Assembly: GCF_020735465.1 (NCBI RefSeq)
Contig: NZ_CP085935.1
Coordinates: forward strand, 1,550,001-1,614,000
Reading direction: 5' to 3'
Source of the DNA: Collinsella stercoris DSM 13279
Lineage (GTDB): Bacteria > Actinomycetota > Coriobacteriia > Coriobacteriales > Coriobacteriaceae
DNA length: 64,000 bases
Below the pieces are notes generated by a model. The model was given only the letters and a program-made list of their open reading frames with translations. It ran no database searches and was not told where the DNA came from. Below are positions 1 to 7,191 of this stretch, piece by piece (position 1 is the stretch's first letter; every line of letters starts with the position of its first letter). The translations under genes were made by a program, and so were the position numbers.

Positions 1-840
1 GGCGCACATGCAGTCGGTGATGAGCGCGACGTGCTCGTGGCCCTTGGCATGCATCACGATGCCCGCGGAGACGGGGTTGACGTGGTGGCCGTCGCAGATG
101 AGCTCGGAGTACGACTTGTCCTGGGTGGACAGGGCGGCACCCACCATACCGGGCTCGCGATGATGCAGCCCGCTCATGCCGTTGTACGTGTGGACAAAGA
201 CCTTGGCGCCGGCATCGAGGCACGCCTGGGCCTCGGCGCACGTCGCGGCGGAGTGACCGAGCGCCACGACGACGCCGGACTTGACGGCGTCGGCGGTGAA
301 CTGGACGGCGCCCTCATACTCGGGAGCGACGGCGATCTTCTTTACCAGGCCATGGGCGGCGTCTTGCCACTTGTTGAGCTTCTCCATGGTCGGCGCGGAC
401 AGATAAGCGGGGTTCTGGGCGCCCTTGTACTTCTCGGTAAAGAAGGGGCCCTCGAGGAAGATGCCCTGGATGCGAGCGTGCGGCGCATCGTCGCCCGCCT
501 CGACGTACTCGGCGACGGAGGCGCAGGCGCTCTCGAGCTGCTCGGTGCTGGCAGTGAGCGTGGTGGGCAGGTAGCTGGTCACGCCGTTGCGGAGGATGCC
601 GCGGGAAATCGTCGCGACGCTCTCGGCCTTGCAATCCATGATGTCGGCACCGTCAAAGCCATGGATGTGCGTGTCGACGTAGCCGGGGGCGATCTCACGA
701 CCGGTGTAGTCGACGATCTCGCAATCGGGCTGCTCGGTCACATACTCGCCGAACACGCCGTCCTCGACCATCAGGTAGCCGCCACGCGCAACGCGGGCGG
801 GCAGGTAGAAGGCATCGGCTTTAATTGCATACGTGCTCAT
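1..840 (-). CDS. nagA: N-acetylglucosamine-6-phosphate deacetylase, C-terminus outside window
   Basis: The enzyme removes acetate from GlcNAc-6-P or GalNAc-6-P in the cytoplasm. The 280 codons present carry the metal-dependent amidohydrolase motifs in order: DTHIHG (metal-binding HxH), FLEGPFF, ALGHSAATC, HTYNGMSGLHHREPG, CDGHHVNP and the catalytic-Asp segment ALITDCM. The start ATG follows TTAGGAGTACAC, a good ribosome binding site. It is the last visible gene of the minus-strand amino-sugar locus, separated from agaS by a terminator. With AgaS it would convert imported phosphorylated GlcNAc or GalNAc to central intermediates. The gene runs off the left edge, so the C-terminus is unseen. Confidence 0.93.
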   Translation of the reverse strand, partial: MSTYAIKADAFYLPARVARGGYLMVEDGVFGEYVTEQPDCEIVDYTGREIAPGYVDTHIHGFDGADIMDCKAESVATISRGILRNGVTSYLPTTLTASTEQLESACASVAEYVEAGDDAPHARIQGIFLEGPFFTEKYKGAQNPAYLSAPTMEKLNKWQDAAHGLVKKIAVAPEYEGAVQFTADAVKSGVVVALGHSAATCAEAQACLDAGAKVFVHTYNGMSGLHHREPGMVGAALSTQDKSYSELICDGHHVNPVSAGIVMHAKGHEHVALITDCMCA

Positions 841-965
841 GTGTACTCCTAACACGGTATCAATGCAGACAAAACGGTTATACCCAAATGAGCCCCGCCC
901 CGGCGCGCCATCCCCTTTTGCACGCATGTACGCGCGCACGATACATGACGACCGACCAAAGCGGG

Positions 966-990
966 AAAGGGCCCTTATCGATAAGGCCCA
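966..990. repeat. Palindrome CCTTATCGATAAGG in the nagA leader
   Basis: A 14-bp perfect palindrome flanked by GGGC/CCCA lies about 130 bp upstream of nagA. It could be an operator or an RNA hairpin. It does not match the TGGT-N4-ACCA operators of the same locus. Confidence 0.4.
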
Positions 991-1006
991 TAGAAAGGTC
1001 GCACAT

Positions 1007-1046
1007 AAAAAGGCGCCCGCTCCGTCCTAGGGACAGGGCGGGCGCC
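1007..1046 (-). terminator. Rho-independent terminator after agaS
   Basis: On the minus strand a 9-bp GC stem (GCGGGCGCC with its complement) is followed directly by TTTTT. It sits just past the agaS stop codon and separates agaS from nagA. Confidence 0.8.
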
Positions 1047-1068
1047 ACATGGGAGCTCTCAGCGAGGA

Positions 1069-2232
1069 TTACGCCTCGAAGGGGTGGATGGTCACGCCCT
1101 TGACGACGCGGTTCACAGTGCCGGAGGGAGACGGGGTGTCGGGGGTGTTGCCCACGCGCACGGAGTTGAGCAGGGACACGACCTGGCCGACCATCACGAA
1201 CGGCAGGGCGAGGTAGGCCTCGGGCAGGGCCTCGCCGGCCAGCGTGAAGGAGGCGCCGTCGAACTTGGTGGCGCCGTCCTGCTGGATGGCGATGGTCTTG
1301 GCGGCGATCTGGTCGCCGTTGATCTCGTTCAGGATGTCGAGGTCGTACTGACGGGTGTACTCGTCGTTGTTCACGAACACGAACACGAGGGTCTTGTCGT
1401 CAACGAAGGACTTCGGCCCGTGACGATAGCCCATGGAGGTGTCGTAGGAAGTGGCGACGAGGCCATGAGCGAGCTCGAGGATCTTGAGCTGGGCCTCCTG
1501 GGCAAGGCCGCCGAAGGAGCCGGAACCCAGGTAGGTCACGCGGTTGAAGTCGCCGGACAGGAACTCGGCGATCTCGCCCTCGCGAGCGATGACGTCCTCG
1601 CCGAGCTTGGCCATGGCCTCGACCCACGCGGTCTTCTGCTCGAGGGAGGCGGTGTCGAAGATGAGGGTGGAGAGCAGCGTCATGCAGCTGTAGGAGCCGG
1701 TCATGGCGAAGCCCTTGTCGTTGGCGCGCGGGATGAGCAGCGTGAGCTGGTCGGCGTCGCCCTCAGACTCGACGGCGAGGCGCCCTTCCGGAGCACAGGT
1801 GATGTTGATGAACTTGACGTTCTTCACGAAGGTCTTGGCAACCTGGACGGCGGCCAGGGACTCGGGGCTGTTGCCGGAGCGAGCGAAGGACACGACGACC
1901 GTGGGCTCATCGGGGTTCAGGAAGTCGCGGGGGGCGGACACGATGTCGGTCGTGGCGATCGGCTTGAAGTCGTAGAGCGTGGTGTCGCCCGCGTGACGCA
2001 GGTAGGGGGCGCAGGTGTCGCCCACGTAGTCGGAGGTGCCGGCGCCGGTGAACACGACGGACAGACGCCCCTCGCCCATGGCGCGAGCGTCGGCCAGGAA
2101 GGCCTCGATGGCCTCGAGGTTCTCCTTGTAGATGTTCAGCGTGTCGAGCCAGAGCTCGGGCTGCTGCTTGATCTCAACGGTGGTGTTAAGGGCACCCATC
2201 TCGTTGAGCTGATCGGTGGTCATCTCAAACAT
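1069..2232 (-). CDS. agaS: AgaS-family SIS-domain aldose/ketose isomerase or galactosamine-6-phosphate deaminase
   Basis: The protein has 387 residues with two SIS domains, like AgaS. The first carries the sugar-phosphate loop FTGAGTSDYVGD (about 61-72) and VVSFARSGNSPES; the second carries YLGSGSFGGLAQEAQLKILELA. Family members deaminate and isomerise galactosamine-6-P or related ketose phosphates. The position beside a mannose-family PTS, GH35 galactosidase and NagA matches the galacto-N-biose and N-acetylgalactosamine loci of lactobacilli and streptococci. The start follows GAGAGG. A TGGT-N4-ACCA operator lies about 60 bp upstream, so it probably has its own GntR-controlled promoter. The exact substrate (GalN-6-P or GlcN-6-P) cannot be read from the sequence. 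Confidence 0.88.
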   Translation of the reverse strand: MFEMTTDQLNEMGALNTTVEIKQQPELWLDTLNIYKENLEAIEAFLADARAMGEGRLSVVFTGAGTSDYVGDTCAPYLRHAGDTTLYDFKPIATTDIVSAPRDFLNPDEPTVVVSFARSGNSPESLAAVQVAKTFVKNVKFINITCAPEGRLAVESEGDADQLTLLIPRANDKGFAMTGSYSCMTLLSTLIFDTASLEQKTAWVEAMAKLGEDVIAREGEIAEFLSGDFNRVTYLGSGSFGGLAQEAQLKILELAHGLVATSYDTSMGYRHGPKSFVDDKTLVFVFVNNDEYTRQYDLDILNEINGDQIAAKTIAIQQDGATKFDGASFTLAGEALPEAYLALPFVMVGQVVSLLNSVRVGNTPDTPSPSGTVNRVVKGVTIHPFEA

Positions 2233-2292
2233 GTTTAATACCTCTCAATCGTAAAAACGGATGTACTAGGAGGTTTACAGAACAATGGTATG

Positions 2293-2306
2293 CTGGTTGT
2301 AACCAG
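2293..2306. promoter_or_regulatory. GntR-type operator upstream of agaS
   Basis: CTGGTTGTAACCAG is an inverted repeat of the TGGT-N4-ACCA form known for DasR/NagR-type HutC-family regulators. It lies about 60 bp before the agaS start and recurs before IIA and the galactosidase. Confidence 0.7.
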
Positions 2307-2343
2307 TTAAGGACATTGTATCCCTAAATCACGTAAAAAGCCA

Positions 2344-3075
2344 TTAGACGTTGCGCTGATGCATGACCTTGTACTTGAACTGGTCGGCACGTGCCACCGA
2401 GAGCGTGTATTCCACGATCTCATTGTGAACGTTGTAGGTCGTACGCACCAAATCGAGTACCGGCGCGCCCTCGGAGATGTCGAGCATGTGCGCATCGGAG
2501 GGACGAGCGATGCTGGCGAAGAACTCCTCTTCAGCCACGTTGATCTTCTCGTGAAAATCCTGCTCGATGATGTCGTACAGGGGCTTTTGCTCTAGCATGG
2601 GCCGCCTGAGCGTGAGGAACTTGCGCGCGGGCAAGTAGGTGCGCTCGACCATCATGGGCATGGCGTCCGCAGAGCGCAGGCGCTTGATTTTGAACAGGCG
2701 CTCGCCCAGGCGGACATTCATGTGCTCAACGAGGTTCTTATCGGCCTCAACCTCGCTAAACTCGAGGATCGTCGTCAAAGGGTCACGCCCCATGCCGCGC
2801 ATTTGCTCGGTAAAGCTGTATGCCTGCATCAGGTTCGTGGTCTGGGCGGAGCGATCGGCCACAAACGTGCCACGACCATGCTGGCGAACAACGAGCCCCA
2901 GGCGCTCGAGCTCCTGCAGGGCCAATCGCACCGTGGTGCGAGAGAGGCCGTAGCGCTCGGAGAGCTCGCGCTCGGACGGCATCAAGTCGCCCGGACGGTA
3001 CTCATGCTCGATCTTCTCGGACAGAATGTCGACAAGCTGGTCGTAGAGCGGTTGTTTGCGCGCGCCCATCGCCAT
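2344..3075 (-). CDS. GntR/HutC-family regulator with UTRA effector domain
   Basis: The 243-residue protein has an N-terminal winged helix (about 8-75; PSERELSERYGLSRTTVRLALQ and HGRGTFVAD are classic GntR signatures) and a C-terminal UTRA ligand domain (about 95-235). Family members such as DasR, NagR and GnbR/AgaR sense amino-sugar phosphates and repress uptake genes. The gene lies inside the locus it likely controls, and three TGGT-N4-ACCA sites nearby fit this family's operators. The start ATG follows AAGGA. A terminator after the IIA gene precedes it closely, so it may be expressed by readthrough. Confidence 0.9.
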   Translation of the reverse strand: MAMGARKQPLYDQLVDILSEKIEHEYRPGDLMPSERELSERYGLSRTTVRLALQELERLGLVVRQHGRGTFVADRSAQTTNLMQAYSFTEQMRGMGRDPLTTILEFSEVEADKNLVEHMNVRLGERLFKIKRLRSADAMPMMVERTYLPARKFLTLRRPMLEQKPLYDIIEQDFHEKINVAEEEFFASIARPSDAHMLDISEGAPVLDLVRTTYNVHNEIVEYTLSVARADQFKYKVMHQRNV

Positions 3076-3116
3076 GGGGAATCCTTACATACATACGTGA
3101 ACAGTACCGTGATGGT

Positions 3117-3159
3117 AAAAAGGTTCGCGGGCCCAGGTAAAACCCGTGCGCCACGAACC
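3117..3159 (-). terminator. Terminator after PTS IIA
   Basis: The minus strand reads GGTTCG ... CGAACC with GC-rich inner pairing, then TTTTT. It lies about 35 bp past the IIA stop codon and ends about 40 bp before the regulator start. Confidence 0.7.
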
Positions 3160-3192
3160 AACCATCAATGAATGAAGTGCAAAGACGAACGA

Positions 3193-3621
3193 TTACATCT
3201 CATCGTCATCGTCGTCGGTGGCAGCCTCAAAGTGGGTGTGCTTGACGCCCTCGGCGCCGACGGTGACGGCGCGCTCGGCGAGCTCCTCAAGCGTGGGGTC
3301 GCCAAACGCACGGGTCATGACCAGCTCGACGAGCATGGGCAGATTGGTGCCGGTGACGATCTCCATGTTCTCGACGTCGCTGGAGATGATCATGGACTGG
3401 TTGAACGGCGTACCGCCCCACAGGTCCACAAAGACCAGGACGCCATCGCACTCGGCGGCCATGTCGGTGATCGTCTTGCGCAGGTCGTCACCGAACGTAA
3501 CGGCCTCGGAACCCTCAAAGGGAACAATCGCGAAGTTGGGCTGGTCGCCGGCGACCATGTCGACAGCGCTCTTGAGACCATTCGAGAACTGACCATGACC
3601 AGTAAGGACAAAACCGACCAT
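3193..3621 (-). CDS. PTS mannose-family IIA component
   Basis: This 142-residue cytoplasmic IIA protein takes phosphate from HPr and passes it to IIB. The fold signature is at the N-terminus: MVGFVLTGHGQFSNG holds the His that is phosphorylated (about position 9). FVDLWGGTPFNQSM matches the second conserved loop. An in-frame upstream extension is rejected because ATG at 3621 has AAGGAG at good spacing. The C-terminus is Asp-rich, like that of IIC. IIA is separated from IIB-IIC-IID by a terminator and a TPR-like gene, and has its own operator about 50 bp upstream, so its dosage may be set independently. Confidence 0.92.
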   Translation of the reverse strand: MVGFVLTGHGQFSNGLKSAVDMVAGDQPNFAIVPFEGSEAVTFGDDLRKTITDMAAECDGVLVFVDLWGGTPFNQSMIISSDVENMEIVTGTNLPMLVELVMTRAFGDPTLEELAERAVTVGAEGVKHTHFEAATDDDDDEM

Positions 3622-3670
3622 TAACAGGCTCCTTTCTGCCTTTGATAATGACGAGATTACGCTTGGATAA

Positions 3671-3684
3671 CTGGTAGTAACCAC
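3671..3684. promoter_or_regulatory. GntR-type operator upstream of PTS IIA
   Basis: CTGGTAGTAACCAC fits TGGT-N4-ACCA. It lies 50 bp before the IIA start codon, where a repressor would block transcription. Confidence 0.65.
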
Positions 3685-3933
3685 ATTACCCGTTACCATG
3701 ATAGCAACTTACTGAGCGCTCACGCGCAGCATATGAGACAGGGGTAAATACCTACCGCTCACCGGTTAATAAGTACCGTTTATCGCGTATATGCTGCGAT
3801 TCTTCATAAATGAACAAGCAAGTCAAACGAGCCCTGCCAAAAGGACTGGCGAATGCGCTTACTGCGTTCGAGCACAGACGTATGGAGAAGTTCTGAACTG
3901 GTATCGCACGTTCAACCAGTAACCAACCCACCC

Positions 3934-4569
3934 CTACCGCTTGGCGCCATCCTGCGGCCTGCGAACACGATGGGCCTCGACGAGCTTGTGGGAGAGGTTG
4001 CGGTACTTGGCGGCGTTGCGCTTGTCGCCCTTGTTGGCGTACTGGTGCTCAAGCAGCAGATACAGCTTGGCGCGGGTCTGCGGGTCGGCCTGCTGCAGCA
4101 TGCCCTCCATCTGGTCGATCTTATCGCAGCGCTTGCCCAAAACGATGTCGTACGTAAGCTGGCTGTCGGCGATGACGGCCTGGTTGCCCGAGGCCTTGAT
4201 CTCATCGAGCATGCCCTGCGCGTCTTTGCGGCGCCCGTTCATCACATAGAAGTTGAAGGCCTGGAGCACCAGGGCGAGGCGGCGCTTTTTGGAGACCCGC
4301 ATGTTGAGCAGATGCTCCAGCATGAGCTCGGCGGCCTTGTTGTTGCCGTCCGCCTCATAAATCGTAAAGCGCAGGTAGTACTGCTTGAACGTGGAAAAGA
4401 GGATGCGCGTGTAGATCTTGTCCAGCAGGTCGATGGCCTCCTGGTACATCTCGGCGGTATAGAACATCTCGATTTTCATGTCGAGGTACTTCTTGAGCAC
4501 CTCCGAGCCGATGATGTACACGACGATCAGCACGACGACCGCGATGGTCAACGGGTTCCACTCAAGCAT
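3934..4569 (-). CDS. TPR-like protein with one N-terminal membrane helix, in the PTS locus
   Basis: This 211-residue protein has one membrane segment at about 8-26 (LTIAVVVLIVVYIIGSEVL) and then an all-helical cytoplasmic part with TPR-like periodicity (YQEAIDLLDKIYTRIL, NKAAELMLEHLLNM, RKDAQGMLDEIK, ANKGDKRNAAKYRNL). The C-terminus is basic. No enzyme motif is seen. It sits between the IID and IIA genes of a mannose-family PTS, where no standard component has this architecture. A role as membrane-tethered adaptor or regulator of the PTS complex is inference. Function unknown. Confidence 0.75.
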   Translation of the reverse strand: MLEWNPLTIAVVVLIVVYIIGSEVLKKYLDMKIEMFYTAEMYQEAIDLLDKIYTRILFSTFKQYYLRFTIYEADGNNKAAELMLEHLLNMRVSKKRRLALVLQAFNFYVMNGRRKDAQGMLDEIKASGNQAVIADSQLTYDIVLGKRCDKIDQMEGMLQQADPQTRAKLYLLLEHQYANKGDKRNAAKYRNLSHKLVEAHRVRRPQDGAKR

Positions 4570-4795
4570 GCGCTGCCCTTTCTCTTACGTGATATGCCAT
4601 GTGATGCTCGATGCGCACTGCGGTCACGGAGCCGCAATGAATATCGAGAATCGCACGGGTGCCGGCATCCCGCGGAAAAGCCGGGGGCGGGATCGCGCCG
4701 AACGTCCCTCCACTGCATACGAGGGAGCGCCCCAGAACCGGCGGCATTGAGGATACACCTCGCATTCCGTGGTCGGACGCGCTCGTCCTCAATAG

Positions 4796-4854
4796 AAAAA
4801 AGACGTGCACCTCCGGGAGAATGCGACGGCGAGCCGTCTTGGAAGTGCACGTCT
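4796..4854 (-). terminator. Terminator between IID and the TPR-like gene
   Basis: A perfect 10-bp stem (AGACGTGCAC with GTGCACGTCT) is followed on the minus strand by TTTTTT. It lies about 65 bp past the IID stop. A second hairpin, GTGGCGCC...GGCGCCAC, sits at 4873-4900. Together they should end or attenuate the galactosidase-IIB-IIC-IID transcript. Confidence 0.8.
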
Positions 4855-4919
4855 ACGTCCCGAGGGACTCGGTGTGGCGCCCGCCTTGCTGCAGGCGCCA
4901 CGAAGAGAGCGAGTGCTCC

Positions 4920-5753
4920 TTAGCCCTTGGCGATGATGCCGAGGGCGCCGAGGGCGATGGAGATCACCAGAACGATGAAGATCGCCTTGGTGGAGGTCAT
5001 GCCCTTACGGCCGAGCAGCCAGTACACGAAGCCGACGAGGGCAGCGGGCACGAGCTTGGGGCAAATGTTGTTGCAGATGCCCTGGAGGTTGACCGGCACG
5101 CCGCCGATCACGGGGACGGCGTCGATGACGATGCCGACGTTGGTGGCGACGAGGGCACCGACCATGAAGACGCCCATGACGGTAGCGGCGTCGGTGATGG
5201 CGTTGAGCTTGTCAGACATGGTGGTGACGAGCTTCATGCCCTGCTCATAGGCCATGTGGGTCTGCTTGCAGCGGAACCAGTCAACAACGATGTTGACGGC
5301 GACCCAGATGAAGATGCCCAGCGGGTTGCCGGCGATGGCCATGTTGGCGGCCAGAGCACCGAAGATGGTGGGCAGCAGGGAGCCGAAGATGGAGTCGCCG
5401 ATGGAGGCGAGCGGGCCCATCAGGCCGGTCTTGAGGCCGGCGACAGCCTCGAGGCCGTTCACACCGTCGGTCTCCTCGATCGCCAGGTCGATACCGGTGA
5501 TGATCGTGTTGAGGAAGTTGGAGGTGTTGAAGAACGGACCGCAGTGCGTCTGGGCAGCCTTCTTCAGCTCGGGGGTGTCGTCACCGTAGATCTTGCGCAG
5601 CTGAGGCAGGATGATCCACAGGTAACCGGAGTGCTGCATACGCTCGTAGTTCCAGCCAGCCTGGAAACCGATGAGGTTGCGAATGTTGATCTGACGAAGG
5701 TCTTCCTTGGTCAGCTTGTACCCAGTGGTACCGTTCGGAAGCTTAGAGCTCAT
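4920..5753 (-). CDS. PTS mannose-family IID component
   Basis: This 277-residue IID subunit forms the membrane channel with IIC. NIRNLIGFQAGWNYERMQ near residue 30 and FFNTSNFLNTIITGIDLAIEE are family hallmarks. GLKTGLMGPLASIGDSIF is the conserved GPLAGIGD-like motif. Hydrophobic segments fill the C-terminal part, ending in KAIFIVLVISIALGALGIIAKG. Its start overlaps the IIC stop by 11 bp, indicating translational coupling. By locus context it imports galacto-N-biose, lacto-N-biose or N-acetylgalactosamine. Confidence 0.94.
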   Translation of the reverse strand: MSSKLPNGTTGYKLTKEDLRQINIRNLIGFQAGWNYERMQHSGYLWIILPQLRKIYGDDTPELKKAAQTHCGPFFNTSNFLNTIITGIDLAIEETDGVNGLEAVAGLKTGLMGPLASIGDSIFGSLLPTIFGALAANMAIAGNPLGIFIWVAVNIVVDWFRCKQTHMAYEQGMKLVTTMSDKLNAITDAATVMGVFMVGALVATNVGIVIDAVPVIGGVPVNLQGICNNICPKLVPAALVGFVYWLLGRKGMTSTKAIFIVLVISIALGALGIIAKG

Positions 5754-6627
5754 CGTCGTCGTCCTCCTCCACAGCAGCAGCAGCGACGGGGCGCTGGTTG
5801 TTCTTGTAGTAAATGAGGGACAGCGCGAAGCCGATGAGAGCGATGGTCAGCATGGACATGTTGCTGATCACGCCAGCGAGGCCCTCGACGGGCTCAGCCA
5901 GAGCACCATTCACGGCAGCGATGTTGCCGCTGAGGGCGCCAACGCCGGAGAACAGGGTGCCCATGAGGGCAGCGATAACGAAGCCCAGGAGCAGGAAGGC
6001 GATGTGCTTCTTAACCGGCAGGTAGCGAAGCAGGATGGCGAAGCCGACCGCAGGCAGGCAGCCGCCGGCCACGGTGAGGCCCTTACCGAGCCAGGCAAGG
6101 TCGCCATTGAGGGCGGTGGTGACGGCCTCGACCAGGGGCTGACCAAAGGCCAGAGCCAGGAAGACCGGGACCATACGGGACAGCATCCAGGACACGGCGC
6201 CGAGCCAGTAGTGGACGTTGTAGGCGCCCCAGTTCATCTTCTCGACGTCGGCATCGCACATGTGACCGAAGAAGGTGTTGGCGAAACGGCCAGCGATATC
6301 GGTGTACACGAGGATGGCGGCAACCGGCACGCCGATGGCGGCCAGAGCCTGCTCCGGGTCCATACCAGCGCCAACGGCGAAGGCCGTGGCCATGATGGTG
6401 CCGGAGTTAGCGTCGATACGGGAAGCACCGCCGAAGGTGCCGACGCCCAGGATGGTGAGCTGCATGGAACCACCGATGTAAAGACCGGTCGTCAAATCGC
6501 CCATGACAAGACCGGAAATCATACCGGCGAAGACGGCGGAACCGGCACTGGTGTACCAGTGGAGCTCGTCCATGATCTGGTAGCCTGCGTACAGGGTCAA
6601 CAGAAGAATCTGCCACCAAGCAAACAT
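5743..6627 (-). CDS. PTS mannose-family IIC component
   Basis: This 294-residue integral membrane subunit shows the typical N-terminus (YQIMDELHWYTSAGSAVFAG), the GGSMQLTILGVGTFGGASRID segment of the sugar-translocating core, and many hydrophobic stretches. The last residues are EEDDDDEL, an acidic tail. The start has AGGAGG (strand-reversed TCCTCC) just upstream. It follows IIB after about 100 bp and overlaps IID. Confidence 0.94.
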   Translation of the reverse strand: MFAWWQILLLTLYAGYQIMDELHWYTSAGSAVFAGMISGLVMGDLTTGLYIGGSMQLTILGVGTFGGASRIDANSGTIMATAFAVGAGMDPEQALAAIGVPVAAILVYTDIAGRFANTFFGHMCDADVEKMNWGAYNVHYWLGAVSWMLSRMVPVFLALAFGQPLVEAVTTALNGDLAWLGKGLTVAGGCLPAVGFAILLRYLPVKKHIAFLLLGFVIAALMGTLFSGVGALSGNIAAVNGALAEPVEGLAGVISNMSMLTIALIGFALSLIYYKNNQRPVAAAAVEEDDDDEL

Positions 6628-6725
6628 GGTTTTCCTCCTTTAATAACGAGTTTACAGATCCGACAGTACAAAACGCTATAACTAAGCCGCGCATCTCCCT
6701 TCGCGACCTAAGCGCCAAATGGGAA

Positions 6726-7190
6726 TTAGCCCTCGAACTTCTCGGGGTTGTCCTGGGGCGTGAGCTGCACGACCATGGGAACGCCCATAGCCTTGATCTC
6801 GGCGAAGGCATCCAAGTCGCCCTGGTCGCAGTTGATGTTGCGACCGAACTTCTTGACGGAATCCATGGTGGTCATGTTGCCGAGGATGAGCTGCTCGAGC
6901 TTGACGCCGGCCTTGAGCAGGCGCACATACGTCTCGGGCTTCTTGGCAACGATGAACAGGCGCTGGGCGTCATACTTGCCAGCGGTGATGTTCGCAGCGG
7001 CCTTCTCCACGGGGAGAACGGAGAGCTTGCAGGTAGCAGGGCAAGCCATGCGGAGAACCTGCTTCTGGGTGTCGTCGGTGGCGACCTCGTCGTCAACGAC
7101 CATGAAGCGGCTGACCTGACGGGCGTTGGACCAAAGGTTGGCCACCTGGCCATGGATCAGGCGAAAGTCGATACGGGCTCCAACGATCAT
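6726..7190 (-). CDS. PTS mannose-family IIB component
   Basis: This 154-residue IIB subunit accepts phosphate from IIA on the His in DFRLIHGQVANLW (about residue 14) and passes it to the incoming sugar. The start is ATG at 7190, because GAAGGAG lies at correct spacing inside the end of the galactosidase gene. The longer frame starting at 7214 is less likely. The galactosidase stop codon lies one base upstream of this ATG, so the two are probably translationally coupled. Confidence 0.94.
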   Translation of the reverse strand: MIVGARIDFRLIHGQVANLWSNARQVSRFMVVDDEVATDDTQKQVLRMACPATCKLSVLPVEKAAANITAGKYDAQRLFIVAKKPETYVRLLKAGVKLEQLILGNMTTMDSVKKFGRNINCDQGDLDAFAEIKAMGVPMVVQLTPQDNPEKFEG

Positions 7191-7191
7191 G

